Shown in pieces: positions 34,925 to 44,158 of a stretch of 64,000 nt of DNA. Numbering within the stretch: position 1 is the stretch's first letter; every line of letters starts with the position of its first letter. The notes below the pieces were generated by a model, which worked only from the letters and a program-made list of their open reading frames with translations, ran no database searches and was not told the origin of the DNA. Source of the DNA: Acidicapsa dinghuensis (GTDB taxonomy: Bacteria; Acidobacteriota; Terriglobia; Terriglobales; Acidobacteriaceae); the NCBI RefSeq assembly GCF_025685685.1, contig NZ_JAGSYH010000013.1:1-64000 (forward strand). Reading direction: 5' to 3'. The position numbers and the translations under genes were made by a program.

Positions 34925-36541
34925 ATGAGCAATATCTCCGCGCACGGCGCCCTGAACATCAGCTTCGGCGAGATTTGCGATCGAGGTAAAGTCAGGGAGG
35001 AAAATCAGGATAGCGTCCGCAACGCCTCCATCCCGTTAGGCGAACTTTTCATTGTGGCCGATGGCATCGGAGGCTATCAGGGTGGGGCAACTGCCTCACG
35101 CATGGTAGTCGAGGGTTTTTACGCTCACCTCGCCTCGCGCCCTGAGGGGTATCCCGCTTCGAACGCGCTCATCGAAGCCTGCACGGCAACGAATGCAGCC
35201 ATCTATGATCGCGCCAATTCCGGTGATCCCGCTTTCCAGCGCATGGGCTCCACGGTAGTACTCGCTCTTGTCCAGCCCGTCCCCAACTCCGGAGCCGAAG
35301 CCTGGATCGGTCACGTGGGCGACAGCCGCGCCTATCTGGTTCACAACGGGCAGATGCACAAGATCACCAACGATCACTCAGCGGTTCAGGCACTGATGAA
35401 CAAGGGCCTTATTACGGAAGAAGAAGCCCGCAATCATCCAGACGCCTCTGTCCTCACGCGCAGCCTCGGTCATCGTCCCGAGGTTGAGATTGAGATCGAT
35501 CACATTCTCTTGCAACCTGGTGATTCACTGCTGCTCTGCTCTGACGGCCTCTGGGGATACGTCCATGACGCGGACTTCGCTACTGTAGCTACCGACCCAA
35601 GCCTGAGCGTCCAGACCGCCGCCCGCCTCATGCTCGATCAGGCTCTCGCTGCTGGAGGTCCCGACAACATCGGCATCGAATTCATCCGCATAGAAGGCGG
35701 AGCTCCAATTTCTCCAGCTCTTCCGCGGCCAATCATTCCCACCACTGCCCCGGCAGGCCCGATAAGTGGTGCAATCCACATCCCGCCTAAAACTTCAAAC
35801 AAACTCCGCACATTGGAATTGATCGCTCTCGCTCTTCTGTTAATCGGGGGCAGCGGATACCTTGTTTTTGCGCATCAGGTCGGTAACTGGCCTTTCAACA
35901 GCCACAAACCGGTCGATACCAAGTCAACAGAAACGCCCACTCAGCCCACGGCCAATCAGCACGTCAAGCCAGATGCGTCGTCTACCAAGTCTTCAAGTAA
36001 ATCCTCCGGCCGACATTCGGACAACGGCCACCCCGCCGTCAATCAGCCGACCGCACAACCCACTTCGGGTCCTGGTTCGCAGCAAGACGACGAACATGCC
36101 GGGCAACCCGCGGCTCGTCCATCCAGCGATGGTGGCAATCACCACGAGACGCTGCCTTCCAATCCGCCTCAAACCCAACCCAATCAGGAACAGCCCAATC
36201 ATTTCCGCCGCTCCGTCGTCATCGTCGGCGATCCGCGTAACCGGCATCTTCCGGAGCCCTCCGGTGATTTAAGTGGAGCCCTGCTCATCATCAAGCATGA
36301 GAGCAGGCCCGAATGCCTTGCGCTGGCAAAGGATCACACCGTGATCTATCACCACAAATCGGGGAATGCCAGTTCGCCTCTCGATCAATATCCGGTCCTC
36401 AAAGGACATCTCGGCGAACACAGCAAAGGTGCGAAAACCGAAGAGCTCACACCCGAGATTAGCCAGGCGTGCGGCCAACAATACGACATCGTCGTAATTC
36501 TCGCTCGCACATCAGGTCAGGACGCGCAGCCTTCCAACTAG
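34925..36541 (+). CDS. PP2C-family protein phosphatase, membrane anchored
   Basis: 538 aa. The N-terminal PP2C domain (about 8-250) carries the metal-binding set: GKVREENQDS, FIVADGIGGYQGG, GHVGDSRAYLV, LLLCSDGLWGYV and GGPDNIG. One membrane helix lies at about 300-320 (LELIALALLLIGGSGYLVFA). A long Ser/Pro/Gln-rich linker leads to a C-terminal extracytoplasmic module (about 456-530). That module, with ESRPEC (C464) and LTPEISQACGQQYDIVVIL (C516), is shared with the kinase at 44159-46312. It should reverse kinase phosphorylation of the FHA partners. It lies 222 nt after the FHA-ABC gene. Confidence 0.92.
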   Translation: MSNISAHGALNISFGEICDRGKVREENQDSVRNASIPLGELFIVADGIGGYQGGATASRMVVEGFYAHLASRPEGYPASNALIEACTATNAAIYDRANSGDPAFQRMGSTVVLALVQPVPNSGAEAWIGHVGDSRAYLVHNGQMHKITNDHSAVQALMNKGLITEEEARNHPDASVLTRSLGHRPEVEIEIDHILLQPGDSLLLCSDGLWGYVHDADFATVATDPSLSVQTAARLMLDQALAAGGPDNIGIEFIRIEGGAPISPALPRPIIPTTAPAGPISGAIHIPPKTSNKLRTLELIALALLLIGGSGYLVFAHQVGNWPFNSHKPVDTKSTETPTQPTANQHVKPDASSTKSSSKSSGRHSDNGHPAVNQPTAQPTSGPGSQQDDEHAGQPAARPSSDGGNHHETLPSNPPQTQPNQEQPNHFRRSVVIVGDPRNRHLPEPSGDLSGALLIIKHESRPECLALAKDHTVIYHHKSGNASSPLDQYPVLKGHLGEHSKGAKTEELTPEISQACGQQYDIVVILARTSGQDAQPSN

Positions 36542-36548
36542 GCGCGCT

Positions 36549-37985
36549 CTATTTACCCGCCCCACTCTGAGAACGAACAGGCACCTCGCTGGCAGCGTTC
36601 GCGATATCCGCCGGCAGAAAAGCCCCGCTCTGCTCATCCTGCACGATCCCCAGCACACCCTCTGGAACAATAATCGGCGACCCATAGAAGGAGGGGTCAA
36701 CCGGCTCGTCCAGATGAATTCCCTGCCCGTCGCGCCGCGCCGAAATCTCAATCACCTCAATCGACGCCTTGTTTTGTGAGTCGATCATCAATCGGTACAG
36801 CGCAACCTTATCCCAGCTATCCTGTTGCACTACCGTTGCGGGAGCCGCATGAAACCCGCCCTGTGTCAGAGGCGTCCGCAGCGTAATAACCGATATCGCA
36901 TTGGGAGAGGCCCGCCGCCGCACCGTCACTTTGGCAAACTGGTCTTTATCATCCTTATCGGCATCCTTCGAGTCCTTCGGCACCTTCTTGATGATCAGAT
37001 CTTCTTTATCCGCATCACCCCGCTCGTCCACCGAAAAATCACCGCGTGTCATCTGCAATGTCGCACCGGACCCCTGCGCGCCCGGAGAGATCAGCTGCAT
37101 CTCCAGGCTCTTCTTATCGAGCTTCACATCGCCTGATTTGATTTTGCCCAGAAACTCGGCATCGTAAGCCCATGGTTCACGCGCCTCTGCCGTCGTAATG
37201 ATCTGTCCCGTAGTCAATCGAAAACCCAACTGATCATTAATCACCGGAAAATCCGTCCCGCGTTGGCGCAGCTTATAGCTCGACTCCACGTGAAACAAAT
37301 TCGTCCGCGCTTCGGATCTCAGCTCGCGCACCCACGGCGACTCCATGTTCCGAATGTCGCCAGCGACCGCCCGGCCGTGCAGCCCAACCTCAACCAGGCT
37401 CAAAATTCCAAGTGCCGCCTGACGCTCAAACGGCGACGAACCCACCGACACAGCCACATCCTGCGATATCGGAAAGGACACGCGCGGATGCTCCGAGTGC
37501 AGCGCCAGCTTCTGCAAAAAACTCATCTTGATCGAAGCAATGACCTGAGCATCCACGTGCACTGACTGATTCTCGATCATCTGCCGCAGCGGGGCCGTCG
37601 TCGTCAGGTCGCGCATACGCGCCGTCACATAAATGGGAGGCAAAGCAGTTTCCTCGCCCTTAACCAGGTCCAGCGGCTGATGCATCGCCTCCGCATACAC
37701 AGGCATCCCATTCAGCTTCAAGCCGGTAAGCCTGACGCTCTCCACCGTCACGTTTCGCGACGGAGTCGTCACCATATCGACCGAGATACGCACGTGCGAT
37801 GAGTCAACCTCCGCCACGCTCGTGTGCTTCACCGTGATCTGACCAAAACTGGCGCCGGTTGCAGCCGCATTGTCTTGAGCACCGGCCTCATCGCCCTGTG
37901 CTCTCATATTTGCGGGAACAAGCAGGAATATGCCCGCCGCTGACGACAAAACTAGCCGGGCGATTGCATGTCGATTCTTTCTCAT
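36549..37985 (-). CDS. Secreted protein of unknown family, 478 aa
   Basis: Signal peptide (LVLSSAAGIFLLVPANMRAQ). Residues 45-160 are beta-rich and look like a Why/LEA-type domain (VTVESVRLTGLKLNGMPVYA, MIENQSVHVDAQV). Residues 170-330 are a second beta-rich part. A Lys/Asp-rich bridge (DSKDADKDDKDQ) separates the C-terminal part. Near the end, SFYGSPIIVPEGVLGIVQDE recalls the oxyanion-side segment of trypsin-like proteases, but the GxSGGP serine is absent. It lies convergent with the PP2C gene (7 nt between stops) and divergent from a kinase gene. GAGGAG precedes its ATG. Function unknown. Confidence 0.7.
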   Translation of the reverse strand: MRKNRHAIARLVLSSAAGIFLLVPANMRAQGDEAGAQDNAAATGASFGQITVKHTSVAEVDSSHVRISVDMVTTPSRNVTVESVRLTGLKLNGMPVYAEAMHQPLDLVKGEETALPPIYVTARMRDLTTTAPLRQMIENQSVHVDAQVIASIKMSFLQKLALHSEHPRVSFPISQDVAVSVGSSPFERQAALGILSLVEVGLHGRAVAGDIRNMESPWVRELRSEARTNLFHVESSYKLRQRGTDFPVINDQLGFRLTTGQIITTAEAREPWAYDAEFLGKIKSGDVKLDKKSLEMQLISPGAQGSGATLQMTRGDFSVDERGDADKEDLIIKKVPKDSKDADKDDKDQFAKVTVRRRASPNAISVITLRTPLTQGGFHAAPATVVQQDSWDKVALYRLMIDSQNKASIEVIEISARRDGQGIHLDEPVDPSFYGSPIIVPEGVLGIVQDEQSGAFLPADIANAASEVPVRSQSGAGK

Positions 37986-38146
37986 GTCCGCTCCTCAACC
38001 AAAATAGCGGTATTCTCCTCATCTGTTGCGCAAATAATTCTTGAGCACAATTCTGGCAGGCTCTCGCTATCCTATTGACGGCATTTTTCCGCATAGCATG
38101 CGCGCCGTCGAGCGGCAATCTGGCCGCGCACTTGGAGGGGACGAGA

Positions 38147-39847
38147 ATGGCCGATAGCACGCAACGACTCATACGCGAGCTCTTCGATGGAGCCAGCGAG
38201 TTGCCGGCTCATCAGCAGCAGGCCTGGGTTGAAGCGCGTGCCGGAGGCAATCCGCAGGTCATCGCAAGTGTCATGCGGTTGCTGAATGCAGCCAGTTCCA
38301 GCGGTCAGGGCTTCCTCGCCGAGCCAGCATTCAAGCGTGAAAAGCCCGCTCTGGAAGAAGGCATGATGATCGGCCCCTACCGCGTATTGCGCGAGTTAGG
38401 CTCCGGCGGCATGGGCGTGGTCTATCTCGCCATGCGCTCCGACGAAGTCTACCGCCGCATGGCCGCCGTCAAAGTAATCCGCCCAGAGTTGCGCGCCAAC
38501 CCCCTCAAGGACCGGTTCCTGCAGGAACGCGACATCCTCGCGCGCCTCGACCACCCCAACATCGCTCGCATCGTCGATGGTGGCGCCACCCCTAACGGCC
38601 TGCCCTACTTCGTCATGGATTACATCGACGGCCAGCCGCTCGATGAGTTTTGCAGGCTCCGCCGCGCTACGCTCGATGAGCGCCTGAACCTCTTTCGCCA
38701 GACCTGCGAAGCCGTCCAGTATCTGCATGACAACAAGGTCCTGCACCGCGACTTGAAACCCGCCAATATCCTCGTTACCCACAACGGCCAGGTCAAGCTG
38801 CTTGACTTCGGCGTCTCCAAGCTGGCCACGGGCGCCATCAGTTCCAACACTACCGCCATGCCCATCGTGACCGCCGGCTACGCAAGCCCCGAGCAGATCA
38901 CTTCCAAAAAAGTCACTGCCGCCACCGACATCTATTCGCTCGGCGTCGTGCTCTACGAATTACTGACCGGCGTACGTCCGTTGAAACTCGACGGTCTAAG
39001 CCTGCCCGAGGTTCTCAACACCATCACCACCCAGGACCCCCTGAAACCAAGCACGCAGCCGGGTCCCCCGGCAGACGCCGACCCTGGACGCCTGCTCGCC
39101 ACCATCCGTCCGCGTCTCGCCGGTGACCTCGATGCCATTCTGCTCATGGCCCTGCGCAAAGAACCTGAGCGCCGTTATAACTCCGCTCGCGAATTCGGAC
39201 AGGACATTGCCAACTTTCAGAACGGCCGCTCCGTGCTTGCCCGCAAGGAAAGCACCGTCTACCGCTTCACCCGCACCATCCGCCGTAACGCCTGGCAAAC
39301 CGCCGCCACGGCGATTCTCATCGTTGGCCTCGGCATCGGCGGCTCTGTCTCATACATCGCCTTGCAATATCGCAATGAAGTCAAATCGCTCCAGCAAGAA
39401 CTCAACGAGGTAAAGAGTCACGAGGCCAGCTATCACACACTCGATCCCGACAAGGCCCACGCCCTGATGCGCACCGATCTCACGCGTATCTCCACCGATC
39501 TGGAATCAAAGACACCGGCATTGCTGCAAAGCAACCTCGCCCCGAAAGGGCTGACAAAGCAACTCGTCCAGCAAAGCCTCACCTACTTCGCCTCTACACA
39601 GCCAACCGCAAGCAACGATCCGGCTACGCTTGCTGCTCTCGGACGCGCCTACCTGGCCGTCGCGCAGACCCAATGGAGCCCGGATCACGCCAGCCTCAAC
39701 GAGCCCTCCGCCGCGGTCGACACCTGCAAGCTCGCCTTGAAATCGCTAACAGCGAAGACCACCATGAGCAACAATCCCGAAATCAAGCAGGTCATCGGCC
39801 AGATCACCAATCAGCTGGAGCAGAACCCGGCAGCGCACCAGTTCTAG
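38147..39847 (+). CDS. Serine/threonine protein kinase, membrane anchored
   Basis: 566 aa from an ATG that follows GGAGGGGACGAG; the reading frame is open 24 codons further back without such a site. An N-terminal helical segment (RLIRELFDGASELP, typical of kinases that work with ECF sigma factors) precedes the kinase domain: GSGGMG (85-90), K109 in AAVKVI, HRDLKPANIL (200-209), DFG (220-222), and the APE-equivalent SPEQ. A membrane helix at about 385-405 is followed by a coiled-coil and helical periplasmic tail. No PASTA repeats. An ECF sigma factor lies 3.7 kb downstream on the other strand. Confidence 0.93.
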   Translation: MADSTQRLIRELFDGASELPAHQQQAWVEARAGGNPQVIASVMRLLNAASSSGQGFLAEPAFKREKPALEEGMMIGPYRVLRELGSGGMGVVYLAMRSDEVYRRMAAVKVIRPELRANPLKDRFLQERDILARLDHPNIARIVDGGATPNGLPYFVMDYIDGQPLDEFCRLRRATLDERLNLFRQTCEAVQYLHDNKVLHRDLKPANILVTHNGQVKLLDFGVSKLATGAISSNTTAMPIVTAGYASPEQITSKKVTAATDIYSLGVVLYELLTGVRPLKLDGLSLPEVLNTITTQDPLKPSTQPGPPADADPGRLLATIRPRLAGDLDAILLMALRKEPERRYNSAREFGQDIANFQNGRSVLARKESTVYRFTRTIRRNAWQTAATAILIVGLGIGGSVSYIALQYRNEVKSLQQELNEVKSHEASYHTLDPDKAHALMRTDLTRISTDLESKTPALLQSNLAPKGLTKQLVQQSLTYFASTQPTASNDPATLAALGRAYLAVAQTQWSPDHASLNEPSAAVDTCKLALKSLTAKTTMSNNPEIKQVIGQITNQLEQNPAAHQF

Positions 39848-39880
39848 ACAATATTGCGAAACAGCGTCCTGGCGACAGAT

Positions 39881-39912
39881 AAAAGAGGCGCGCTGGTTGG
39901 CGCGCCTCTTCG
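39881..39912 (-). terminator. Rho-independent terminator for the beta-propeller gene
   Basis: An AAGAGGCGCGC stem with complementary arm and 6-nt loop is followed on the minus strand by TTTTATCT. It may also act weakly for the kinase gene on the plus strand. End positions may be off by one. Confidence 0.8.
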
Positions 39913-39946
39913 AGAGAACCGGCATTTCAGAACTTTCGAAGTATTG

Positions 39947-41122
39947 TTAGTCCTCAAGTGTCCAGATCGTAATGGTGGCCGTGTTGTCGTCCACTGCTGC
40001 GAGCGTTGCTGTTCCGTTGTCCTTGACCTGAACTGCAAGCCCAAAGGAGCCGCCCAGATTCGGGTCGACCGGAATCTCCTTCACAAAATTGCCGTCTTTA
40101 GTGAACTCGACAATTTCGCTGGGTTGATTTGGATCGGCATTGATCACATCATTATTCGTCACAAGCAGATGCCCGTTGGGAGCCTCAGCCATCGCCAGCG
40201 CGCCATGCAGATGGGTTGGATCGTCGTAGATCACAAATCCTGGCCCATCGCTGCTGTTGCGCTTCACAGCATCCGGCACAGCAAAAATTGCATTGTCCAG
40301 CGTAGAAGCTACATAGAGAGTGTCGTGGTTGGCGTCATACACCAACCCCGTAGGAGCATCAAAGAGCGCTGCAGGATCAGGCTGATGCTGGAACCCTGAA
40401 GCAATGGTGTAATGACCGAGCTTGGTGAGCCCCTTTTCGCTAACGGCAAAGTCGATCCGGCTCACCGTTCCATCAATCGCATTCGCGAAAAAGGCGCTCG
40501 CGCGATCACCGCGGTCGATGACGGTCATATCCCAGGGCCCATTGATCTGCTCACTGGTAATGGTCTGGATCAACTGACCTCGGTTGTTGATAACCAGCAA
40601 CGATCCAGCCTTAGCCGTGTTGGCCGTACCATCCAGTGTTGGCAGGTTGCAAACCAGAACCAGGCCATACTGTAGAGTTGCCAGACCCGTTGACAGACCG
40701 AGCGGTGCGGTTCCCTGGAAAAATACCGACGGAGCAGATCCGCTTGCCGGAATCCGCACGATGGTCGTTCCCGTGCCCTGCAGATTGTTATGGTTGTTGA
40801 AGTTCGAAACCAGAATGTCCCCAGAGCGCAGCGGACCGGCCCCGCTCAGGAAGCTTCTGCTGATAAACGCCACACCATACGGATTGACATCGCCATTCGA
40901 CGGCACGGTGGAAACACTCCGTACCGGGCTGGGAAGGAAATACTGATCAGGATCGGCATATCGGTAATGCTGTGTCTGCGAAAAACCGATTCCGGTGGAA
41001 CAGACCACAAACGAGGCTATCGACAGAGCTGTGTAGATGCCCGAATTCATTTTGAAGCGAACAGCCCGAGTGATCCTGCGAGTGATGTTCGACGCCATAT
41101 CGTATACGCGGAGAGAAGTCAT
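39947..41122 (-). CDS. Secreted beta-propeller (NHL/SMP-30-like) protein
   Basis: 391 aa. A signal-type helix lies at about residues 30-48 (ALSIASFVVCSTGIGFSQ). Repeated blade-like segments follow: NPYGVAFISRSFLS, GDILVSNFNNHNNLQGTG, PTGLVYDANHDTLYVASTLD, LAMAEAPNGHLLVTNNDVIN and GSFGLAVQV. This is the pattern of a six-bladed propeller used for ligand binding or lactone hydrolysis. No catalytic residues can be assigned. GAGGA stands before the ATG at 41122; Met codons at 41098 and 41050 are alternatives, the last giving a shorter signal peptide. It ends at a strong terminator. Confidence 0.75.
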   Translation of the reverse strand: MTSLRVYDMASNITRRITRAVRFKMNSGIYTALSIASFVVCSTGIGFSQTQHYRYADPDQYFLPSPVRSVSTVPSNGDVNPYGVAFISRSFLSGAGPLRSGDILVSNFNNHNNLQGTGTTIVRIPASGSAPSVFFQGTAPLGLSTGLATLQYGLVLVCNLPTLDGTANTAKAGSLLVINNRGQLIQTITSEQINGPWDMTVIDRGDRASAFFANAIDGTVSRIDFAVSEKGLTKLGHYTIASGFQHQPDPAALFDAPTGLVYDANHDTLYVASTLDNAIFAVPDAVKRNSSDGPGFVIYDDPTHLHGALAMAEAPNGHLLVTNNDVINADPNQPSEIVEFTKDGNFVKEIPVDPNLGGSFGLAVQVKDNGTATLAAVDDNTATITIWTLED

Positions 41123-41456
41123 TGGAGTGTCCTCGATTCAGAAGATTCACCTGCGTCGAGCCTCCTGAAGGGAGTGCGTCTCTGCAGCCGTGACTCGACC
41201 GTATCCGGACCCTCCGCGAAAGTCGTTGGAAAGCGTTCAGAGTTTTCTTGCTTTCTTCTAAAGGCAAATCAGCATCGAATCCGAACCATCTGCTGGAACC
41301 TCTCCGAAGCGCGTAACTACCGTATTACCAGACAATTCACCTCCACTCAGGGCACATTCCCAACATCGCTTTTTGGCATCGTAAGAATTCACCTCGATTC
41401 GATTTTCCCGGCGGTATCATTGGGCTGCAGCGTCTTCTTGGAAAAATGTTGGGGAA
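41123..41456. promoter_or_regulatory. Divergent intergenic region with repeated TGTTGG motifs
   Basis: 334 bp between the propeller gene and the CadC-like regulator gene. ATGTTGG occurs at 41446-41452 and again at 41457-41463 (11-bp spacing, the second over the start codon). An inverted copy (CCAACAT) lies at 41360-41366. This may be an autoregulatory site. No ORF is seen. Confidence 0.35.
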
Positions 41457-43478
41457 ATGTTGGAACCCTGTGCGAGGTACCATACGTTGCCGGATTCCCA
41501 TTACGAGTTCGGATGTTTTCATCTGATTCCGTCGGAGCAGCTACTGCTCCGGAGCGGCAGCCCCGTTCCCCTTGCTCCCAAGACATTCGAGATACTCCTG
41601 ACGCTGGTGACGCAGCACGGCCACCTTGTAACTCGCGAAGTATTGATGCAAAAGGTGTGGCCCGACAGCTTCGTCGAGGAAACCAATCTGACGGTCAACA
41701 TATCGTTGCTGCGGAAGATCCTCGGAGATGCTGCCGATCAACGGCCATGGATTGCCACTATACCCAAGCGAGGCTATCGCTTTCATGACGCCGTGACCGT
41801 TCATCCGAGAAATGCTGTATTGGATTCAGAGCCGGCCCCAGCACCCCCTGCGTCGAGCGAAATTGCTTCCTCAATCGAAGAACCTGTTCACGCCGAGGTC
41901 ACCTCCACACCAGATGAACAATATGCTTCAGTCGTTGCCGCTAAGCCTGGACCAGTACTCCGAAACCGCCCTCGCTACTGGATAGTGGCGGCTGCAATTG
42001 TCCTCGTAGCTGGTGGAATTGTTGCCGTTTTGCTCTTCCGCCATCAACAATCCGGCCGTTTGCCGGAGATTCGTTCCCTCGCGGTACTTCCCTTCGAGTC
42101 GACAGGCGCAGGCAGTGACGATCAATACCTCGGCATTGGACTCACGGATGCGCTTATCTCGCGGCTAGGCAGGCTTTCACATCTCGAAGTGCGTCCGATC
42201 GGCGCGGTACGTGATTTCAGCAAAGGCTACGACCCAACCAGCGTCGGCAGACAGCTCAACGTTCAAGCCGTGTTAGCCGGAGTCGTGCAGCGTATTGGCG
42301 ACCGCACCCACGTCGCCGTTCATCTGCAACGCGTTAGCGACGCAAAAGTCTTATGGGCCGATAGTTTTGACGAACACAACACAAGTGATTTCGAGATCGA
42401 AGAATCTATCTCGCAGCGACTGGTGGACGCAATGACCCTTAAGCTGAGCCAGGGTGAAAAACAACAGCTTGCAAAGCCGAATACTCCCAACAATCAGGCC
42501 TACGACCTGTATATTCAAGGCCGGTATTACTGGAATAAGCGCAGCGTAGAGTCTGTCCAGAAAAGCATCGATCTCTTTCGCCAGGCCACCAGCATCGATC
42601 CCAACTACGCTGCTGCCTGGAGCGGGTTGGCGGATGCCTGGATTCTTGCCGGCTCGTATGGAAACAGCTTTATCGCTCCCGCCGACGCCATGCCTCGCGC
42701 CAAGGAAGCCGCGGAAAAAGCACTCGCCCTGGATGACTCCTCAGCCGAAGCGCACACCTCGCTCGCGTACATTCACCTCACCTGGGATTGGGACATGGCC
42801 GGCGCCGAGCGTGAATTCAAGCGGGCTATCGAGCTTAATCCTAACTATGTAAATGCTCATCATTGGTACTCGCATGAGTTGATTGCCCTTGGACGTGTTG
42901 CCGAGTCGCATGAAGAAAGCGAATCTGCGCTCGCCCTGGACCCCACTGACGTAGTCATCAATGAGCACATGGCCTGGCATCACATGATGGCGCGCGAATA
43001 TGATCGTTCGATTCCGCAAGCCAACAAAGCCGTGGAACTCGATCCGAACTTCGTTCAGGCGCATCGGGTGCTGGCCTTGAGTCTGCTCTATTCAGGCCGC
43101 GAAAACGATGCCTGTGCGGAATTCATGAAAGGCGTCGAGCTTTCGCATCATGATCCTGTTGCCAACGCATATCTTGCGCGCTGCTATGCGCTCGACCATC
43201 GCCCAGCTGACGCACGCAAGATTCTGACCAGTCTGGAGCAAGCCGCATCGGAGCGATACATCTCAGCGGCAGAAATTGCAGCAGGCTACGCCGCACTCAA
43301 CGACGCTGAAGCTGCTCTCAAATGGCTCAATAAGGCCTGCGAAGAGCGTTCCGGATCTTTGATCTATCTCAACGCCGATCGAGTCTGGGACCCGCTTCGC
43401 AGCAATCCCGGATTTCAAATATGTGTAAAACGCGTGAATCTGCCCTTGCTGGCCGACGAGTCCGTCAAAAGCAAATAG
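41457..43478 (+). CDS. CadC-like winged-helix / TolB-like / TPR regulator
   Basis: 673 aa. An OmpR-type winged helix (about 15-115: YEFGCFHLIPSEQLLLRSG, LAPKTFEILLTLVTQHGHLV, NISLLRKILGD, IPKRGYRF) is in the cytoplasm. One membrane helix lies at about 175-197 (WIVAAAIVLVAGGIVAVLLF). A TolB-like beta/alpha domain follows (AVLPFESTGAGSDDQYLGIG, ADSFDEHNTSDFEIEESIS). Then come several TPR repeats (ATSIDPNYAAAWSGLADAW, AIELNPNYVNAHHWYSHEL, AVELDPNFVQAHRVLALSL). Such proteins bind promoters directly from the membrane. The target is not visible. It lies inside the kinase/phosphatase island. Confidence 0.9.
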   Translation: MLEPCARYHTLPDSHYEFGCFHLIPSEQLLLRSGSPVPLAPKTFEILLTLVTQHGHLVTREVLMQKVWPDSFVEETNLTVNISLLRKILGDAADQRPWIATIPKRGYRFHDAVTVHPRNAVLDSEPAPAPPASSEIASSIEEPVHAEVTSTPDEQYASVVAAKPGPVLRNRPRYWIVAAAIVLVAGGIVAVLLFRHQQSGRLPEIRSLAVLPFESTGAGSDDQYLGIGLTDALISRLGRLSHLEVRPIGAVRDFSKGYDPTSVGRQLNVQAVLAGVVQRIGDRTHVAVHLQRVSDAKVLWADSFDEHNTSDFEIEESISQRLVDAMTLKLSQGEKQQLAKPNTPNNQAYDLYIQGRYYWNKRSVESVQKSIDLFRQATSIDPNYAAAWSGLADAWILAGSYGNSFIAPADAMPRAKEAAEKALALDDSSAEAHTSLAYIHLTWDWDMAGAEREFKRAIELNPNYVNAHHWYSHELIALGRVAESHEESESALALDPTDVVINEHMAWHHMMAREYDRSIPQANKAVELDPNFVQAHRVLALSLLYSGRENDACAEFMKGVELSHHDPVANAYLARCYALDHRPADARKILTSLEQAASERYISAAEIAAGYAALNDAEAALKWLNKACEERSGSLIYLNADRVWDPLRSNPGFQICVKRVNLPLLADESVKSK

Positions 43479-43506
43479 CCGCGGCAATTAAAAATTCACA
43501 AGCGGT

Positions 43507-44061
43507 CTAACTAGCCGCCAGCTTGTCATACAGCCAGGCTCGTGCAAACTCCCAATCCCGCCGCACCTTCGCCACGCTCTCATCCAGGATCTCCGCAACT
43601 TCCTCATTGGTGTATCCGCCAAAAAAGCGCAACTCCACTACCTTTGCGTTCTCCGGATACGCTTCTTCGAGCGCCTTTAGCGCATCATCCAGCGCCACAA
43701 TCTCCGCATCCTTGCCGCTGGTCACGTGAAACGCCTCATCCAGCTCGATCTGAATGCCGTCACGTTTGCGCGCTCTTCGGCTGCGCGCATCATCCACCAG
43801 AATGCGCCGCATCTGCGTCGCCGCCACGGCAAAGAAATGCGCGCGATTGTTCATCTTCAGCGGTTCGCCGCCAAAGAGCCGGAAGTACGTTTCGTTGACC
43901 AGAGCTGTGGTCTGCAGAATATGACCCGGACGCTCACCGCTCAGGTAGCGCGACGCCAACCGGTGCAGGTCGGCATACACCACTCGGATAAGCCGTTCCG
44001 AAGCCTCTTTGTCGCCTTCGCTCGCGTCCTGCAGCAACTGCGTGATCTGCGCCGAATCCAT
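43507..44061 (-). CDS. ECF sigma factor of the kinase-associated type (TIGR02999-like)
   Basis: 184 aa. Region 2 (RLIRVVYADLHRLASRYLSG, ILQTTALVNETYFRLFGGEP, NRAHFFAVAATQMRRILVDD) and region 4 (YPENAKVVELRFFGGYTNEE, VAEILDESVAKVRRDWEFAR) match the ECF subgroup seen in Acidobacteriota and Planctomycetota, usually beside Ser/Thr kinases and without an anti-sigma factor. Activity in that group can depend on phosphorylation by the partner kinase. Here two kinase genes lie directly upstream on the same strand and one more about 3.7 kb away. No anti-sigma gene is visible. Confidence 0.92.
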   Translation of the reverse strand: MDSAQITQLLQDASEGDKEASERLIRVVYADLHRLASRYLSGERPGHILQTTALVNETYFRLFGGEPLKMNNRAHFFAVAATQMRRILVDDARSRRARKRDGIQIELDEAFHVTSGKDAEIVALDDALKALEEAYPENAKVVELRFFGGYTNEEVAEILDESVAKVRRDWEFARAWLYDKLAAS

Positions 44062-44158
44062 GCTGTTCCTCAGGAATGAAATTCCCTACCACTATAAGTG
44101 AGAAAGCGCAGTTCTCATTTCAATTTGCGTAGCAGATCGCAAACACCTGCGATTTCTG

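Noticed and set aside
40790-41788. 332-codon plus-strand frame across the propeller gene start and the CadC-like gene start
   Set aside because: It conflicts with two well-supported genes and has no domain character.
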